Below the pieces are notes generated by a model, which saw only the letters and a list, made by a program, of their open reading frames with translations, searched no databases and was not told where the DNA came from. Shown here in pieces: positions 43,079 to 51,656 of a DNA stretch of 64,000 nt. The stretch is taken from assembly GCF_030269605.1 (NCBI RefSeq), contig NZ_BSTQ01000023.1, positions 108,934 through 172,933 on the forward strand, in the 5' to 3' direction. Both the position numbers and the translations under genes were made by a program. The DNA is from Lentzea sp. NBRC 105346 (GTDB taxonomy: Bacteria; Actinomycetota; Actinomycetes; Mycobacteriales; Pseudonocardiaceae). How positions within the stretch are numbered: the first letter of the stretch is position 1; each line of letters starts with the position of its first letter.

Positions 43079-44089
43079 ATGGCCGTTGAGCGTGTTGCGG
43101 TGCTGGGCGCCGGTTCCTGGGGCACCACCTTCGCGAAGGTGGTCGCGGACTCCGGGCCGGATGTGGCGTTGTGGGCCCGGCGCGAGGAGGTCGCGTCCGC
43201 GATCACGGCCACGCGCACCAACCCGGACTACCTGCCGGGTGTCTCGTTGCCCGCGAACCTCGTCGCGACCTCGGATCCCGCGAAGGCGCTGGACGGCGCC
43301 CAGGCGGTCATCCTGGCCGTGCCGTCGCAGACGTTGCGCGCGAACCTGACGGGCTGGCGGGACCTGCTGCCCGCCGACGCAACTTTGGTTTCACTGGCCA
43401 AGGGCGTCGAGCTGGGCACGTTGAAGCGGATGAGCGAGGTGATCCGCGAGGTCGCCGCCGTCGACGAGTCACAGGTCGCCGTCGTGTCCGGTCCGAACCT
43501 GGCCAAGGAGATCGCGGCCGAGCAGCCGACCGCGACCGTCATCGCGTGCACGGACCACGACCGCGCGGTCGACCTGCAGCACGCGTGCTCCAATAGCTAC
43601 TTCCGGCCGTACACCAACACCGACGTCGTCGGCTGTGAGCTCGGCGGCGCGTGCAAGAACGTGATCGCGCTGGCGTGCGGCATGGCTGCCGGACTCGGGT
43701 TCGGCGACAACACCATGGCCTCGATCATCACGCGCGGCCTCGCCGAGACCGCGCGGCTGGGTGCCGCCCTCGGCGCGGACCCGCTGACGTTCGCCGGACT
43801 GGCCGGCCTCGGTGACCTCGTCGCGACGTGCGCGTCGCCGTTGTCCCGCAACCGTTCGTTCGGTGAGCGCCTGGGGCGTGGCGAGTCGCTCGCGCAGGCG
43901 CAGGAGGCGACGCACGGCCAGGTCGCCGAGGGCGTGAAGTCGTGCTCGTCGATCCGCTCGCTCGCCGCTCAGGTCGGCGTGGACATGCCGATCACCGACG
44001 GCGTGCACATGGTGTGCCACGACGGTCTGTCCGCACGCGACCTCGGTGCGGCACTGCTGGGGCGGGAGCGCAAGGCCGAGCGTCAGTGA
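43079..44089 (+). CDS. gpsA: NAD(P)-dependent glycerol-3-phosphate dehydrogenase
   Basis: 336 residues. It reduces dihydroxyacetone phosphate to glycerol-3-phosphate. Rossmann motif VLGAGSWGTTFAKVVA (8-23); catalytic Lys in GGACKNVIALACGMAAGLG; NTMASIITRGLAE. The ATG is 2 nt after the plsC stop, and its own stop overlaps the next gene's GTG (44086-44089), so three genes are coupled. Confidence 0.97.
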   Translation: MAVERVAVLGAGSWGTTFAKVVADSGPDVALWARREEVASAITATRTNPDYLPGVSLPANLVATSDPAKALDGAQAVILAVPSQTLRANLTGWRDLLPADATLVSLAKGVELGTLKRMSEVIREVAAVDESQVAVVSGPNLAKEIAAEQPTATVIACTDHDRAVDLQHACSNSYFRPYTNTDVVGCELGGACKNVIALACGMAAGLGFGDNTMASIITRGLAETARLGAALGADPLTFAGLAGLGDLVATCASPLSRNRSFGERLGRGESLAQAQEATHGQVAEGVKSCSSIRSLAAQVGVDMPITDGVHMVCHDGLSARDLGAALLGRERKAERQ

Positions 44090-45138
44090 CGCTGGGGGAT
44101 GGCACACGGGTCGTCCACACCGGACCTTCGTCGCCGGGGTCGCCACTGGCGGCCTCGGTGTACCGGTTGGGCGGTGAGGACACCTATGGCCGTCCGCACA
44201 ACGCGACCTGGCGTGACCTGGAGTCCGCACTGGGCTCTTTGGACGGTGGCGAGTGCGTGCTGTTCCCGTCCGGGATGGCGGCGATCTCGGCGTTGTTCCG
44301 CGTCCTGCTGTCCACAGGGGACACTCTCGTGCTGCCGTCGGACGGGTACTTCCTGACGCGCCGGCTGGCTTCCACCTACTCCGTTGTGGAGGTTCCGACC
44401 GCCGGGCCATATCCGTCTTTCGACGGTGTGCGGCTGGTGTTGCTCGAGTCGCCGTCCAACCCCGGTCTGAACGTCTGCGACATCGCTTCGCTTGCTGCCG
44501 AGGCTCATGCCGCGGGGGCACTGGTGGCGGTGGACAACACGACCGCGACGCCGTTGGGGCAGCGGCCGTTGGAGCTCGGCGCGGACATCGTGGTGGCGTC
44601 GGACACCAAGGCGGTCGCCGGGCATTCCGATGTCGTGCTCGGGCACGTGTCCGTTGTGGACGCCTCGCTGGCTGAACGGTTGCGCGACGAGCGGACGTTG
44701 TCGGGTGCGATCCCCGGTCCGTTCGAGGCATGGCTCGCGCATCGCGGACTCGGCACTTTGGACCTTCGGCTCGCGCGTCAGGCTCAGAACGCCGCTGCGT
44801 TGTACGAGGCAATGTCCGGGAAGGTGTCCGGGCTGCGCTGGCCGGGAGCTCCCGAGGATCCCGCCTACCTGCTCGCGGCTCAGCAGATGCGGCGCTTCAA
44901 CGGCGTGCTGACGTTCGAACTGCCCTCGGTCGCCGCTGTTGATCGGTTCCTCGCGGCCTCGGAGTTGGTGGCGGCGGCGACGTCGTTCGGCGGGCTGCAC
45001 TCGTCGCTCGACCGGCGGGCGCAGTGGGGGGATCCGGTTCCCGAGGGCCTGTGCCGGTTCTCCGCGGGGTGCGAGGACCCGGCCGACCTGGTGGCCGATG
45101 TGCTCCGGGCCCTGTCCCACGCTCTGGGATCGGATTGA
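44086..45138 (+). CDS. Cys/Met-metabolism PLP-dependent enzyme (cystathionine gamma-lyase-like)
   Basis: 350 residues. The PLP Lys is in VASDTKAVAGHSDVVLGH, and substrate motifs are FPSGMAAISAL and ESPSNPGLNVCDI. The family covers gamma- and beta-lyases and gamma-synthases; the exact reaction is not decidable. Length is about 30 residues short of typical CGL, mainly at the N-terminus. It overlaps gpsA by 4 nt and precedes cysteine dioxygenase, so a role in cysteine formation or breakdown is plausible. Confidence 0.87.
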   Translation: MTLGDGTRVVHTGPSSPGSPLAASVYRLGGEDTYGRPHNATWRDLESALGSLDGGECVLFPSGMAAISALFRVLLSTGDTLVLPSDGYFLTRRLASTYSVVEVPTAGPYPSFDGVRLVLLESPSNPGLNVCDIASLAAEAHAAGALVAVDNTTATPLGQRPLELGADIVVASDTKAVAGHSDVVLGHVSVVDASLAERLRDERTLSGAIPGPFEAWLAHRGLGTLDLRLARQAQNAAALYEAMSGKVSGLRWPGAPEDPAYLLAAQQMRRFNGVLTFELPSVAAVDRFLAASELVAAATSFGGLHSSLDRRAQWGDPVPEGLCRFSAGCEDPADLVADVLRALSHALGSD

Positions 45139-45185
45139 CCCGTCGCCGGGTCTTCGGGAGCATTTGTCTCGTGTCTTTTCGCGCG

Positions 45186-45251
45186 ATGATCGACGGACGG
45201 GGTCACATCGACCTCCGTCTGGTCTGTAGCGCGCTCTGTCCTGCCTGGTGA
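45186..45251 (+). CDS. Cys-codon leader peptide upstream of cysteine dioxygenase
   Basis: A 21-codon frame whose residues 7-18 read HIDLRLVCSALC, ending in PAW and TGA. The HIDL...V.SALC pattern is the one I know from short leader peptides before sulfur and cysteine genes in actinobacteria. Two Cys codons (45225-45227, 45237-45239) lie near the end. A GGTGAT/ATCACC stem (45247-45252 with 45272-45277) spans the stop codon, and cdo begins 47 nt further on. Cysteine-dependent control by ribosome stalling or coupling is inferred. The start could also be GTG 45171. Confidence 0.72.
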   Translation: MIDGRGHIDLRLVCSALCPAW

Positions 45252-45298
45252 TAGCCCCGCCTTCGTTGCTCATCACCCCTTGGTAAGGACTTTCTCCG

Positions 45299-45757
45299 AT
45301 GTTCGCCGTGCCTGAGAACACCGTTGCTCTGCCTTCGTCCGCTGTCGCCGTGCACCCGGTGCGGGTCGCGCTGCAGGTCGCGCTCGACCGTGACCGGTGG
45401 AAGCACCTGCTGCGCTACGACCCCGAAGAGCGCTTCTCCACGTTGATCGAGAAGACCGACGACCAGGAGATCTGGCTCATGAGCTGGCTGCCCGGCCAGA
45501 CCGCGACCCTGCATGACCACGCCCAGACGACCGGGGCGTTCACCGTGGTCAGCGGCGTGCTGACCGAGGTGGTGACCACCCGGATCCAGGTCGTGCACCA
45601 GCTCGTGGAGGGTCAGTCGCGCGTGTGGGGGCCCGGCTACGTGCACCAGGTGCGCAACGACGGCACGGACCCCGCGATCTCCATCCACGTGTACCGCCAC
45701 GGCACGCGGGCGATGAACGCCTACCGGTACGACCCGGTCACCGGCCCCGTTCGCTGA
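45299..45757 (+). CDS. cysteine dioxygenase
   Basis: 152 residues of the CDO cupin family. It oxidises L-cysteine to cysteine sulfinate with O2 and Fe2+. The iron-binding 3-His set is visible: His72 and His74 (LHDHAQTTGAFTVVSG) and His130 (SIHVYRHG). AAGGA lies 9 nt before the ATG. Bacterial enzymes of this subtype can also take 3-mercaptopropionate. The Cys-codon leader just upstream supports a cysteine-linked role. The 3' end overlaps the convergent PNPOx-like gene by 20 bp. Confidence 0.9.
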   Translation: MFAVPENTVALPSSAVAVHPVRVALQVALDRDRWKHLLRYDPEERFSTLIEKTDDQEIWLMSWLPGQTATLHDHAQTTGAFTVVSGVLTEVVTTRIQVVHQLVEGQSRVWGPGYVHQVRNDGTDPAISIHVYRHGTRAMNAYRYDPVTGPVR

Positions 45758-46376
45758 CGTGCGCGGGCACGTCGTGGCTGGTCGCGTCGTCGGAGATCGG
45801 TGACCCCCACGTCGTGTGCAGCGGCAGCACGCCGGCCCACACGGCGTCGGCGGCGAGGTCCTCGGGCTCCTCACCGGGACCACCCTCGCGCACCTTCACG
45901 GAAGCCTCGGTCAGGTCGATCGCCAGCACCGCGGTCTTGGCGATCTCCTTCTTGTTGGGGTTGCGGGCGTAATCCCAGGATCCCGGCGACACGTGGTCGA
46001 CGATCGCGCGCAGCCCGAGCTCGACGTCCTCCGCGAGCTCGGCGGTGCCGTGAACGACCGCGCTGCGGTAGTTCATCGAGTGGTGGAACACCGACCGCGA
46101 GTAGACGACCCCGTCGACCAGCGTGACGGCGACGCAGACCGGCTTCCCGGCGATCAGCTCGCGCAACGACCGCGCGCCCGTGGAACCATGCAGGTAGAGG
46201 GTGTTGCCGTGTCGGCCGTAGGCCGTCGGCAGCACCACGGGGGCACCATCGACTTCGACCGCGAGGTGGCAGATGAGCCCGGCGTCGAGGATCTCGTAGA
46301 GCCTCGAGCGTTCGGTGACGGCACGATGCTTGCCGCGCTGGACCGTGCTGCGTGCGGTGGGTGAGAGTGTCGTCAT
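45738..46376 (-). CDS. pyridoxamine 5'-phosphate oxidase-like flavin protein
   Basis: 212 residues of the split-barrel FMN-binding family (Pyridox_ox_2 type): SRLYEILDAGLICHLAVEVDGAPVVLPTAYGRHGNTLYLHGS, and later HHSMNYRSAVVHGTAELAED. Members bind FMN, F420 or heme; true PdxH activity is not implied. It is divergent from a MocR regulator, which by family custom controls its neighbour. Confidence 0.85.
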   Translation of the reverse strand: MTTLSPTARSTVQRGKHRAVTERSRLYEILDAGLICHLAVEVDGAPVVLPTAYGRHGNTLYLHGSTGARSLRELIAGKPVCVAVTLVDGVVYSRSVFHHSMNYRSAVVHGTAELAEDVELGLRAIVDHVSPGSWDYARNPNKKEIAKTAVLAIDLTEASVKVREGGPGEEPEDLAADAVWAGVLPLHTTWGSPISDDATSHDVPAHVSERGR

Positions 46377-46395
46377 GGGTATCACTTTCCGGTGA

Positions 46396-46445
46396 GAAGT
46401 GGCATCCTGAAATAGCCAATTTCGCGCTAGTTGAGAAGGCCACTT
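46396..46445. promoter_or_regulatory. divergent control region of MocR and PNPOx-like genes
   Basis: AAGTGGC (46397-46403) and GCCACTT (46439-46445) form a widely spaced inverted repeat, with TAGC/GCTA (46413-46416, 46426-46429) between. The outer arm touches the MocR GTG. It is a candidate site for the MocR protein. Confidence 0.35.
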
Positions 46446-47804
46446 GTGGAGCTGCCGATCACGCTCGACCGCGAGTCCGCCGAACCGCTGGCCGTCCAGC
46501 TCGCGGACGCCCTGCGCAGCGCCGCGGCCGACGGGCGGTTGCGCAGCGGCGACCGCCTGCCGTCGACCCGCGCGCTGGCCGACCGCCTCAGCGTGAGTCG
46601 CACGGTCACCGCCGCCGCGTACGAGCAGCTGCACGCGGAGGGCTGGATCGCGGGTCGCCACGGCTCCGGCACGTACGTCACCACAACTCCGCCTGGCGTA
46701 TTGCGCAAACGAACCCGCAAGCAGTCACAACCGGCCGAGGAGCCCGAGATCGTCGACCTCGCGCCGGGCGCGCCGTGGGCGGGCGGCCTGGACCGTGCCG
46801 CGTGGCGCCGGGCGTGGCGGGCGGCGGCCGACGTCGCGCCGCTGTCCCGGCCGTTCCGCGCGGGCCTGCCCGAGTACCGGGAGGCGATCGCGGAACACCT
46901 GCTGCGCCACCGCGGCCTCGCACTCGGCGACGACCCCGTCCTCGCCACCGGCGGCACCACCGCCGCGCTGACCGAGCTGGCAGCCGCCGTGTTGCAGCGC
47001 GGCGACAAGATCGCCGTGGAGGAACCCGGCTACCAGCGTGCCGTGTCGACGTTCAAGGCCGCCGGTCTGAAGGTGCTGCCCGCGTTGGTCGACGAGGAGG
47101 GCCTGCTCGTCGAGGCCGTACCGCCCGGTGTGCGCGCCGTCTACTGCTCGCCGGCACACCAGTACCCACTCGGCGGCCGCATGTCGGCGGGCCGGCGGGT
47201 GGCTCTCGTCGAACGCGCCCGGCGCGACGGCTGGCTCGTCATCGAGGACGACTACGACGGCGAGCTGCGCTACGACGTCGCGCCGTTGCCGTTGCTCGCC
47301 GCGCTGGCGCCGGACGTCGTCGTACACCTCGGCACGACGTCGAAGATCCTCACGCCCACGCTCGGCACGGGCTGGATGGTGGCGCCCGAACCGATCGCCG
47401 CCCAGGTCCTCGGCCACCGCGACCGCACCGGCACCAGTCCGGCCGCGGCGGGCCAGCGGGTACTCGTCGAGCTGGCGCGCAACGGCGATCTCGGGCGGCA
47501 CCTGCGAAAGCTGCGCCGCGAGCTGTCCGAACGCCGAGCGCTGCTCGTCGAGGCGTTCACCGACGCGGGCATCAAGGTGCTCGGCGACGACGCGGGCGCG
47601 CACATCGTCGTGCCGGTGCCGGACGCGGAGACCGAGCAGCGGCTGCTCAAGGCCGCCGAGAACCGCGGGCTGCGGCTGGACGGGCTCGGCAGGCACCACG
47701 TGAACCGGCCCAAGGTGCATGGCATGGCCGTGGGGTACAGCGCCTGTTCGCGTGAGCAGCTGATAGCCGCTTTGCCGGTACTGGTGGAGCTGCTGCGGTC
47801 ATAG
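46446..47804 (+). CDS. MocR/PdxR-type GntR regulator with aminotransferase domain
   Basis: 452 residues: GntR winged HTH (about 12-75, GDRLPSTRALADRLSVSRTVTAAAYEQLHAEGWI) joined to a class I aminotransferase-fold domain that binds PLP through Lys in HLGTTSKILTPTLGTGW. Such proteins sense PLP or PLP-amino-acid adducts. Target is probably the divergent PNPOx-like gene, perhaps also the nearby cysteine genes. Start GTG at 46446. Confidence 0.9.
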   Translation: MELPITLDRESAEPLAVQLADALRSAAADGRLRSGDRLPSTRALADRLSVSRTVTAAAYEQLHAEGWIAGRHGSGTYVTTTPPGVLRKRTRKQSQPAEEPEIVDLAPGAPWAGGLDRAAWRRAWRAAADVAPLSRPFRAGLPEYREAIAEHLLRHRGLALGDDPVLATGGTTAALTELAAAVLQRGDKIAVEEPGYQRAVSTFKAAGLKVLPALVDEEGLLVEAVPPGVRAVYCSPAHQYPLGGRMSAGRRVALVERARRDGWLVIEDDYDGELRYDVAPLPLLAALAPDVVVHLGTTSKILTPTLGTGWMVAPEPIAAQVLGHRDRTGTSPAAAGQRVLVELARNGDLGRHLRKLRRELSERRALLVEAFTDAGIKVLGDDAGAHIVVPVPDAETEQRLLKAAENRGLRLDGLGRHHVNRPKVHGMAVGYSACSREQLIAALPVLVELLRS

Positions 47805-47842
47805 TCTTTTCGGTGCCGTCGCATGACTCAGAAAGGCCTGTC

Positions 47843-48430
47843 ATGCACGTGCTGGCAACAATCGCGATCGTGCTGGCGACGGTCGTCCCTCCGGGTGAGA
47901 AGGTCACGATCGACGTCGTCACCGTCAACGGCACCGGCTGTCCACGTGGCAGCGCCGTGGTCGCCGTCTCGCCGGACAACACCGCGTTCACCCTCAACCT
48001 CGAGGAGATGGTCGCCGCGGCCGGCAAGCTCGCCCGGCCGGGAGACGCGCGCAGGTCGTGCACGTTCAACCTGCGCATGCGTGCCACGGGCGGATACGAG
48101 CTCGGCATCGAGCGCGCCGTCTACCGCGGCTGGGGCCAGATCGAGCGGGGCGCGGTCGGGACGGCTCGCCCGCAGCACTATTTCCAGGGCTCGCCAGGCC
48201 TGCCCGGTATGCCCCGGCGGTTCCCCGGACCGTTCAGCGACGACTGGGAGATCACCGACGACACCCCGAGGGAACCGTCGTGCGATACACCGCGCAACCT
48301 TGTCGTCACGATTGAGCTCGGGATGAGCGCGGGGACCTCGGACCCGAAGACCACCAGCTATCTCGGAATGGGCAGCTCCGACGGGTCATTGCCGACCGTG
48401 TACCGCCTGTTGTGGAAGCGCTGCCCGTAG
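47843..48430 (+). CDS. DUF4360 secreted protein
   Basis: 195 residues with a short signal-like N-terminus (MHVLATIAIVLATVV). DUF4360 features: VNGTGCPRGSAVVAVSPDNTAFTL, RSCTFNLRM, YRGWGQIERG, and a late Cys pair. Function unknown; exported in many actinobacteria and fungi. GAAAGG is placed before the ATG. Confidence 0.82.
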   Translation: MHVLATIAIVLATVVPPGEKVTIDVVTVNGTGCPRGSAVVAVSPDNTAFTLNLEEMVAAAGKLARPGDARRSCTFNLRMRATGGYELGIERAVYRGWGQIERGAVGTARPQHYFQGSPGLPGMPRRFPGPFSDDWEITDDTPREPSCDTPRNLVVTIELGMSAGTSDPKTTSYLGMGSSDGSLPTVYRLLWKRCP

Positions 48431-48465
48431 GGACCCGTTAGCCCATCCGGGTAGGGTCGGGCGCT

Positions 48466-49527
48466 ATGACGGATGGGACGCAGCGCAAGACGAGGGTCGC
48501 CGTGGTGTTCGGCGGCCGCAGCTCCGAGCACACGATCTCGTGCGTGTCGGCGGGGAGCGTGCTGTCCCACCTGGACCGGGACCGGTTCGAGGTGGTGCCG
48601 GTCGGCATCACCCCGGAAGGCGGCTGGGTACTCGGATCGGGTGACACCAAGGCGCTGGAGATGGGCGGCCGAAACCTCCCGACGGTCCGCTCGCTCGGCG
48701 AGCTGACCCCGGTCGAGCCGGGCACCGCCCTGACGGACGTCGACGTCGTCTTCCCGGTGCTGCACGGCGCGTGGGGCGAGGACGGCACCATCCAGGGCCT
48801 GCTGGAGCTCGCGAACCTGCCCTACGTCGGCCCCGGCGTCCTCGCCAGCGCGATGGCGATGGACAAGGCGTTCGCCAAGCGCGTCCTCGCGGCCGCGGGC
48901 CTGCCGGTCGGCACCTTCTCGGTGCTGGAACGCACTTCGTCGACGTTGTCGCTGGACGAGCGCTCACGCCTGGGGCTGCCGGTCTTCGTGAAGCCCGCGC
49001 GCGCCGGTTCGTCGGTCGGCATCTCGAAGGTCAAGGACTGGGCGGACCTCGACGCCGCCATCGCCTACGCCCGCCAGACCGACCCCAAGGTCATCATCGA
49101 GGCGGCCGTGACCGGCCGCGAGATCGAGTGCGGCGTGCTGGAGTTCCCCGACGGCCGGGTCGAGGCGTCGCTGCCCGCCGAGCTGCGGATCGTCGGCGAG
49201 GGCGTCGACTGGTACGACTTCGACGCCAAGTACCTCGACGACGTCTGCGAGTTCGACATCCCGGCGAAGCTCGACGACGAGCTCACCGCGCAGCTGCGCG
49301 CCATGGCGGTCACGGCGTTCCACGCGCTCGACTGCCAGGGACTGTCCAGGGTGGACTTCTTCGTCAGCGACGCGGGTGAGCTGGTGATCAACGAGGTGAA
49401 CACCATGCCCGGCTTCACGCCGATCTCCATGTACCCGCGGATGTGGGCGGAGACGGGCGTGGACTATGCGACGTTGCTCACCACGTTGATCGACACGGCA
49501 CTCGCTCGGGGCACGGGCCTGCGCTGA
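48466..49527 (+). CDS. ddl: D-alanine--D-alanine ligase
   Basis: 353 residues. It makes the D-Ala-D-Ala dipeptide for peptidoglycan. ATP-grasp motifs: VAVVFGGRSSEHTISCVSAG, VFVKPARAGSSVGISKVKD, LSRVDFFVSDAGELVINEVNTMPGFT. TAGGGT (48452-48457) ends 8 nt before the ATG. It is followed by the duplicated palindrome at 49531. Confidence 0.97.
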   Translation: MTDGTQRKTRVAVVFGGRSSEHTISCVSAGSVLSHLDRDRFEVVPVGITPEGGWVLGSGDTKALEMGGRNLPTVRSLGELTPVEPGTALTDVDVVFPVLHGAWGEDGTIQGLLELANLPYVGPGVLASAMAMDKAFAKRVLAAAGLPVGTFSVLERTSSTLSLDERSRLGLPVFVKPARAGSSVGISKVKDWADLDAAIAYARQTDPKVIIEAAVTGREIECGVLEFPDGRVEASLPAELRIVGEGVDWYDFDAKYLDDVCEFDIPAKLDDELTAQLRAMAVTAFHALDCQGLSRVDFFVSDAGELVINEVNTMPGFTPISMYPRMWAETGVDYATLLTTLIDTALARGTGLR

Positions 49528-49530
49528 GTT

Positions 49531-49580
49531 GCTATGGGGGGAGCTTTCCAAGCGCTGACCGCTTGGAAAGCTCCCCCCAT
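49531..49580. terminator. second copy of the duplicated palindrome, ddl terminator
   Basis: The arm 49531-49554 is identical to 5000-5023; the loop CTGAC and most of the right arm (49560-49580) are also identical. It begins 4 nt after the ddl stop. A GTTGC/GCAAC extension lengthens the stem with one bulged base. Confidence 0.75.
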
Positions 49581-49585
49581 GCAAC

Positions 49586-49735
49586 GGTCGGGAATGTACG
49601 GCTCGTGGGTCGGGAATGTACGGCTCGTGGGTCGGGAACGTACGGCTCATGGGTCGGGAACGTACGACTCGCGGGGCGGGAACGTACGACTCGCGGGATT
49701 GTCGGACCCCGGCGATACGCTGGATACCGGGGGCC
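49586..49735 (-). repeat. five tandem 22-bp units plus the dispersed module, inverted
   Basis: Read on the minus strand, the module found at 9131 (here 49690-49735) leads into five 22-bp units (49586-49695) with CGTACGTTC or CGTACATTC cores. The order module-then-units is the same as at 9131-9303, so the whole element is oriented and has been placed in both directions. Confidence 0.82.
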
Positions 49736-49766
49736 GGAGGCCAAGCCGACCTTGTGGATCTTGGGG

Positions 49767-50333
49767 TTACGGCGTCGTCTTGACGGGCGCCTTCGGCAGC
49801 AGGTCGCGGATCGTCGTCGACACGTCCTGCAGCGGACCCGTCCCCGCGTCGCCCGGCACGGTCAACGCCACGTACACGGGCCGGTCGACCACGTACCAGG
49901 TAGCCGCACCGGACCCGTCGACGACAAGCCAAGTCACGTCCGAGATCACGCGCAGCTCGGACGTCGGCGACAGCTCCGAAGGACGGTTCAGCCCGCACCG
50001 CAGCACGACCGGATCGTGTTGAGCGTCACCCCAGGCGACGGCACCGACCGGCGCGGGGGAGGCGATCTCCCGGCGCGGCAGCATGTCCTTACCGGACGGC
50101 AGGCCGACCGGGAGCTTGTCGACCAGTGTCGTGCACTCCGGTGAGGCGGCGGCGGGCGCGTCGACCGTCACCAGCGCCAGTGGGCCCGAGCGGCCGGCCT
50201 CGTCCGACGGCGGAGTCGAAGAGGTTCCGAGTACGAGTCCGAGCGCGGCGACACCGGCGGCGAGCAGCACGGCGAGCCCGACCGCTACGGCGATCAGCGG
50301 CCGGGACAGCACCGAAGTGGATTCCTGTGTCAC
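49767..50333 (-). CDS. DUF3515 family protein
   Basis: 188 residues with one N-terminal membrane anchor (about 12-36). Then comes a DUF3515 domain (CTTLVDKLPVGLPSGK, AWGDAQHDPVVLRCG, VDGSGAATWYVVDRP). Function unknown; conserved in actinobacteria next to ddl and thiL, as here. The GTG start has TAG-like sequence upstream but no clear box. Confidence 0.85.
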   Translation of the reverse strand: MTQESTSVLSRPLIAVAVGLAVLLAAGVAALGLVLGTSSTPPSDEAGRSGPLALVTVDAPAAASPECTTLVDKLPVGLPSGKDMLPRREIASPAPVGAVAWGDAQHDPVVLRCGLNRPSELSPTSELRVISDVTWLVVDGSGAATWYVVDRPVYVALTVPGDAGTGPLQDVSTTIRDLLPKAPVKTTP

Positions 50334-50352
50334 CCGGCTATGACAGCACGGG

Positions 50353-50586
50353 CTAGAGGTGCACCACCGGGCAGGTCAGTGTCCGGGTGATGCCCTCCAC
50401 GTTCTGGATGCGGGCGACCACGAGCTGGCCCAGCTGGTCGACGGTGTCGGCCTCGGCGCGGACGATGACGTCGTACGGGCCGGTGACGTCCTCGGCCGTC
50501 GTGACCCCGGCGATGCCGGAGATTTCGGAGGCGACTGCAGCGGCCTTGCCGACCTCGGTCTGGATGAGGATGTATGCGTGCACCAC
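50353..50586 (-). CDS. stand-alone AsnC/Lrp ligand-binding (RAM) domain protein
   Basis: 77 residues matching only the RAM sensor domain (VHAYILIQTEVGKAAAVASEISGIAGV, GPYDVIVRAEAD); the DNA-binding HTH is absent, which is normal for this small family. It may bind an amino acid and act on a partner. It lies 19 nt upstream of the DUF3515 gene on the same strand. Confidence 0.87.
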   Translation of the reverse strand: MVHAYILIQTEVGKAAAVASEISGIAGVTTAEDVTGPYDVIVRAEADTVDQLGQLVVARIQNVEGITRTLTCPVVHL

Positions 50587-50683
50587 GGCGTGCCCCTTCG
50601 TCGCGACAGGTTTGGTCGGGGTAGGAACGTGTCACGCAACGTACCCCAGTTGGGGTTCCGAATGCTCAGATTGGGAGGCAACT

Positions 50684-51652
50684 TTGCGTCCGGAGCCGCC
50701 GCACGACGCGGAGACGGTCGCCGATGTGGGTGAGTTCCATCTCATCCACCGGGTGACGACCGGTCGGGCGCAGCCCCCCACCACGCTGCTCGGCCCCGGT
50801 GACGACGCGGCCATCGTCGCCGTGCCGGACGGGCGGGTCGTGGCCTCCACTGACGTGCTCGTCGAGGGTGTCCACTTCAGACTCGACTGGTCTACTCCCG
50901 AGCAGGTGGGCCGGAAAGCGGCCGCCGTGAACCTCGCGGACATCGTCGCGATGGGCGCGCTGCCGTCCGCCTTGCTCGTCGGTTTCGCGTGCCCGCCGGA
51001 CACCCCGGCGACGGTCGTGGACGGCATCATGTCCGGCCTCTGGGCGGAGGCCGCGGTCGCCGGCGCGGGCGTCGTCGGCGGGGACATGGTGAGCTCGGCG
51101 ACGTTGGTGATCTCCATCACCGCTTTGGGGGACATGAACGGTCTGGAGCCCGTCACGCGGTCCGGTGCGCTCATCGGCGACGTCGTCGCGGTGTGCGGGA
51201 GGCTCGGCTGGGCGGCGGCCGGACTGGCTGTGCTCAGCCGCGGGTTCCGCTCTCCCGTGGGCATCGTCGCCGCGCAGCGCACGCCCGAACCGCCGTACCC
51301 GGCCGGCCCGCAGGCGGCCGCGGCGGGCGCGACGTCCATGATCGACGTGAGCGACGGGCTGCTCGCCGACCTCGGCCACATCGCGGAAGCCTCGGGCGTC
51401 GCGATCGACATCCGCACCGAGCTGCTCCAGGTGCACCCGCGTCTGCTGGACGTCGCGTCGGCGCTCGGCGCGGACGCGCGCCACTGGACGTTGACCGGTG
51501 GCGAGGATCACGCGCTGGCGGCCACGTTCCCCGGCCCGAAGGCCGTGCCCGAGGACTGGACGACCATCGGCACCGTGCGGGCGGGCAGCGGCGTGACCGT
51601 CGACGGCCGGATCTACGAAAAACCTCCTGGCTGGGAGCACTGGCGGACGTAG
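50684..51652 (+). CDS. thiL: thiamine-monophosphate kinase
   Basis: 322 residues. It phosphorylates thiamine monophosphate to the diphosphate cofactor that IlvB uses. Motifs: LLGPGDDAAIVAV, STDVLVEGVHFRLDW, NLADIVAMGALP, GGDMVSS, IDVSDGLLADLGHIAE. The start is TTG: GGGAGG (50673-50678) lies 5 nt before TTG 50684, while no ATG or GTG fits. Confidence 0.94.
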   Translation: MRPEPPHDAETVADVGEFHLIHRVTTGRAQPPTTLLGPGDDAAIVAVPDGRVVASTDVLVEGVHFRLDWSTPEQVGRKAAAVNLADIVAMGALPSALLVGFACPPDTPATVVDGIMSGLWAEAAVAGAGVVGGDMVSSATLVISITALGDMNGLEPVTRSGALIGDVVAVCGRLGWAAAGLAVLSRGFRSPVGIVAAQRTPEPPYPAGPQAAAAGATSMIDVSDGLLADLGHIAEASGVAIDIRTELLQVHPRLLDVASALGADARHWTLTGGEDHALAATFPGPKAVPEDWTTIGTVRAGSGVTVDGRIYEKPPGWEHWRT

Positions 51653-51656
51653 ACTG

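Noticed and set aside
46431..46445. Earlier start for the MocR gene
   Set aside because: The codons upstream of GTG 46446 add no conserved sequence and would cover the divergent control region.
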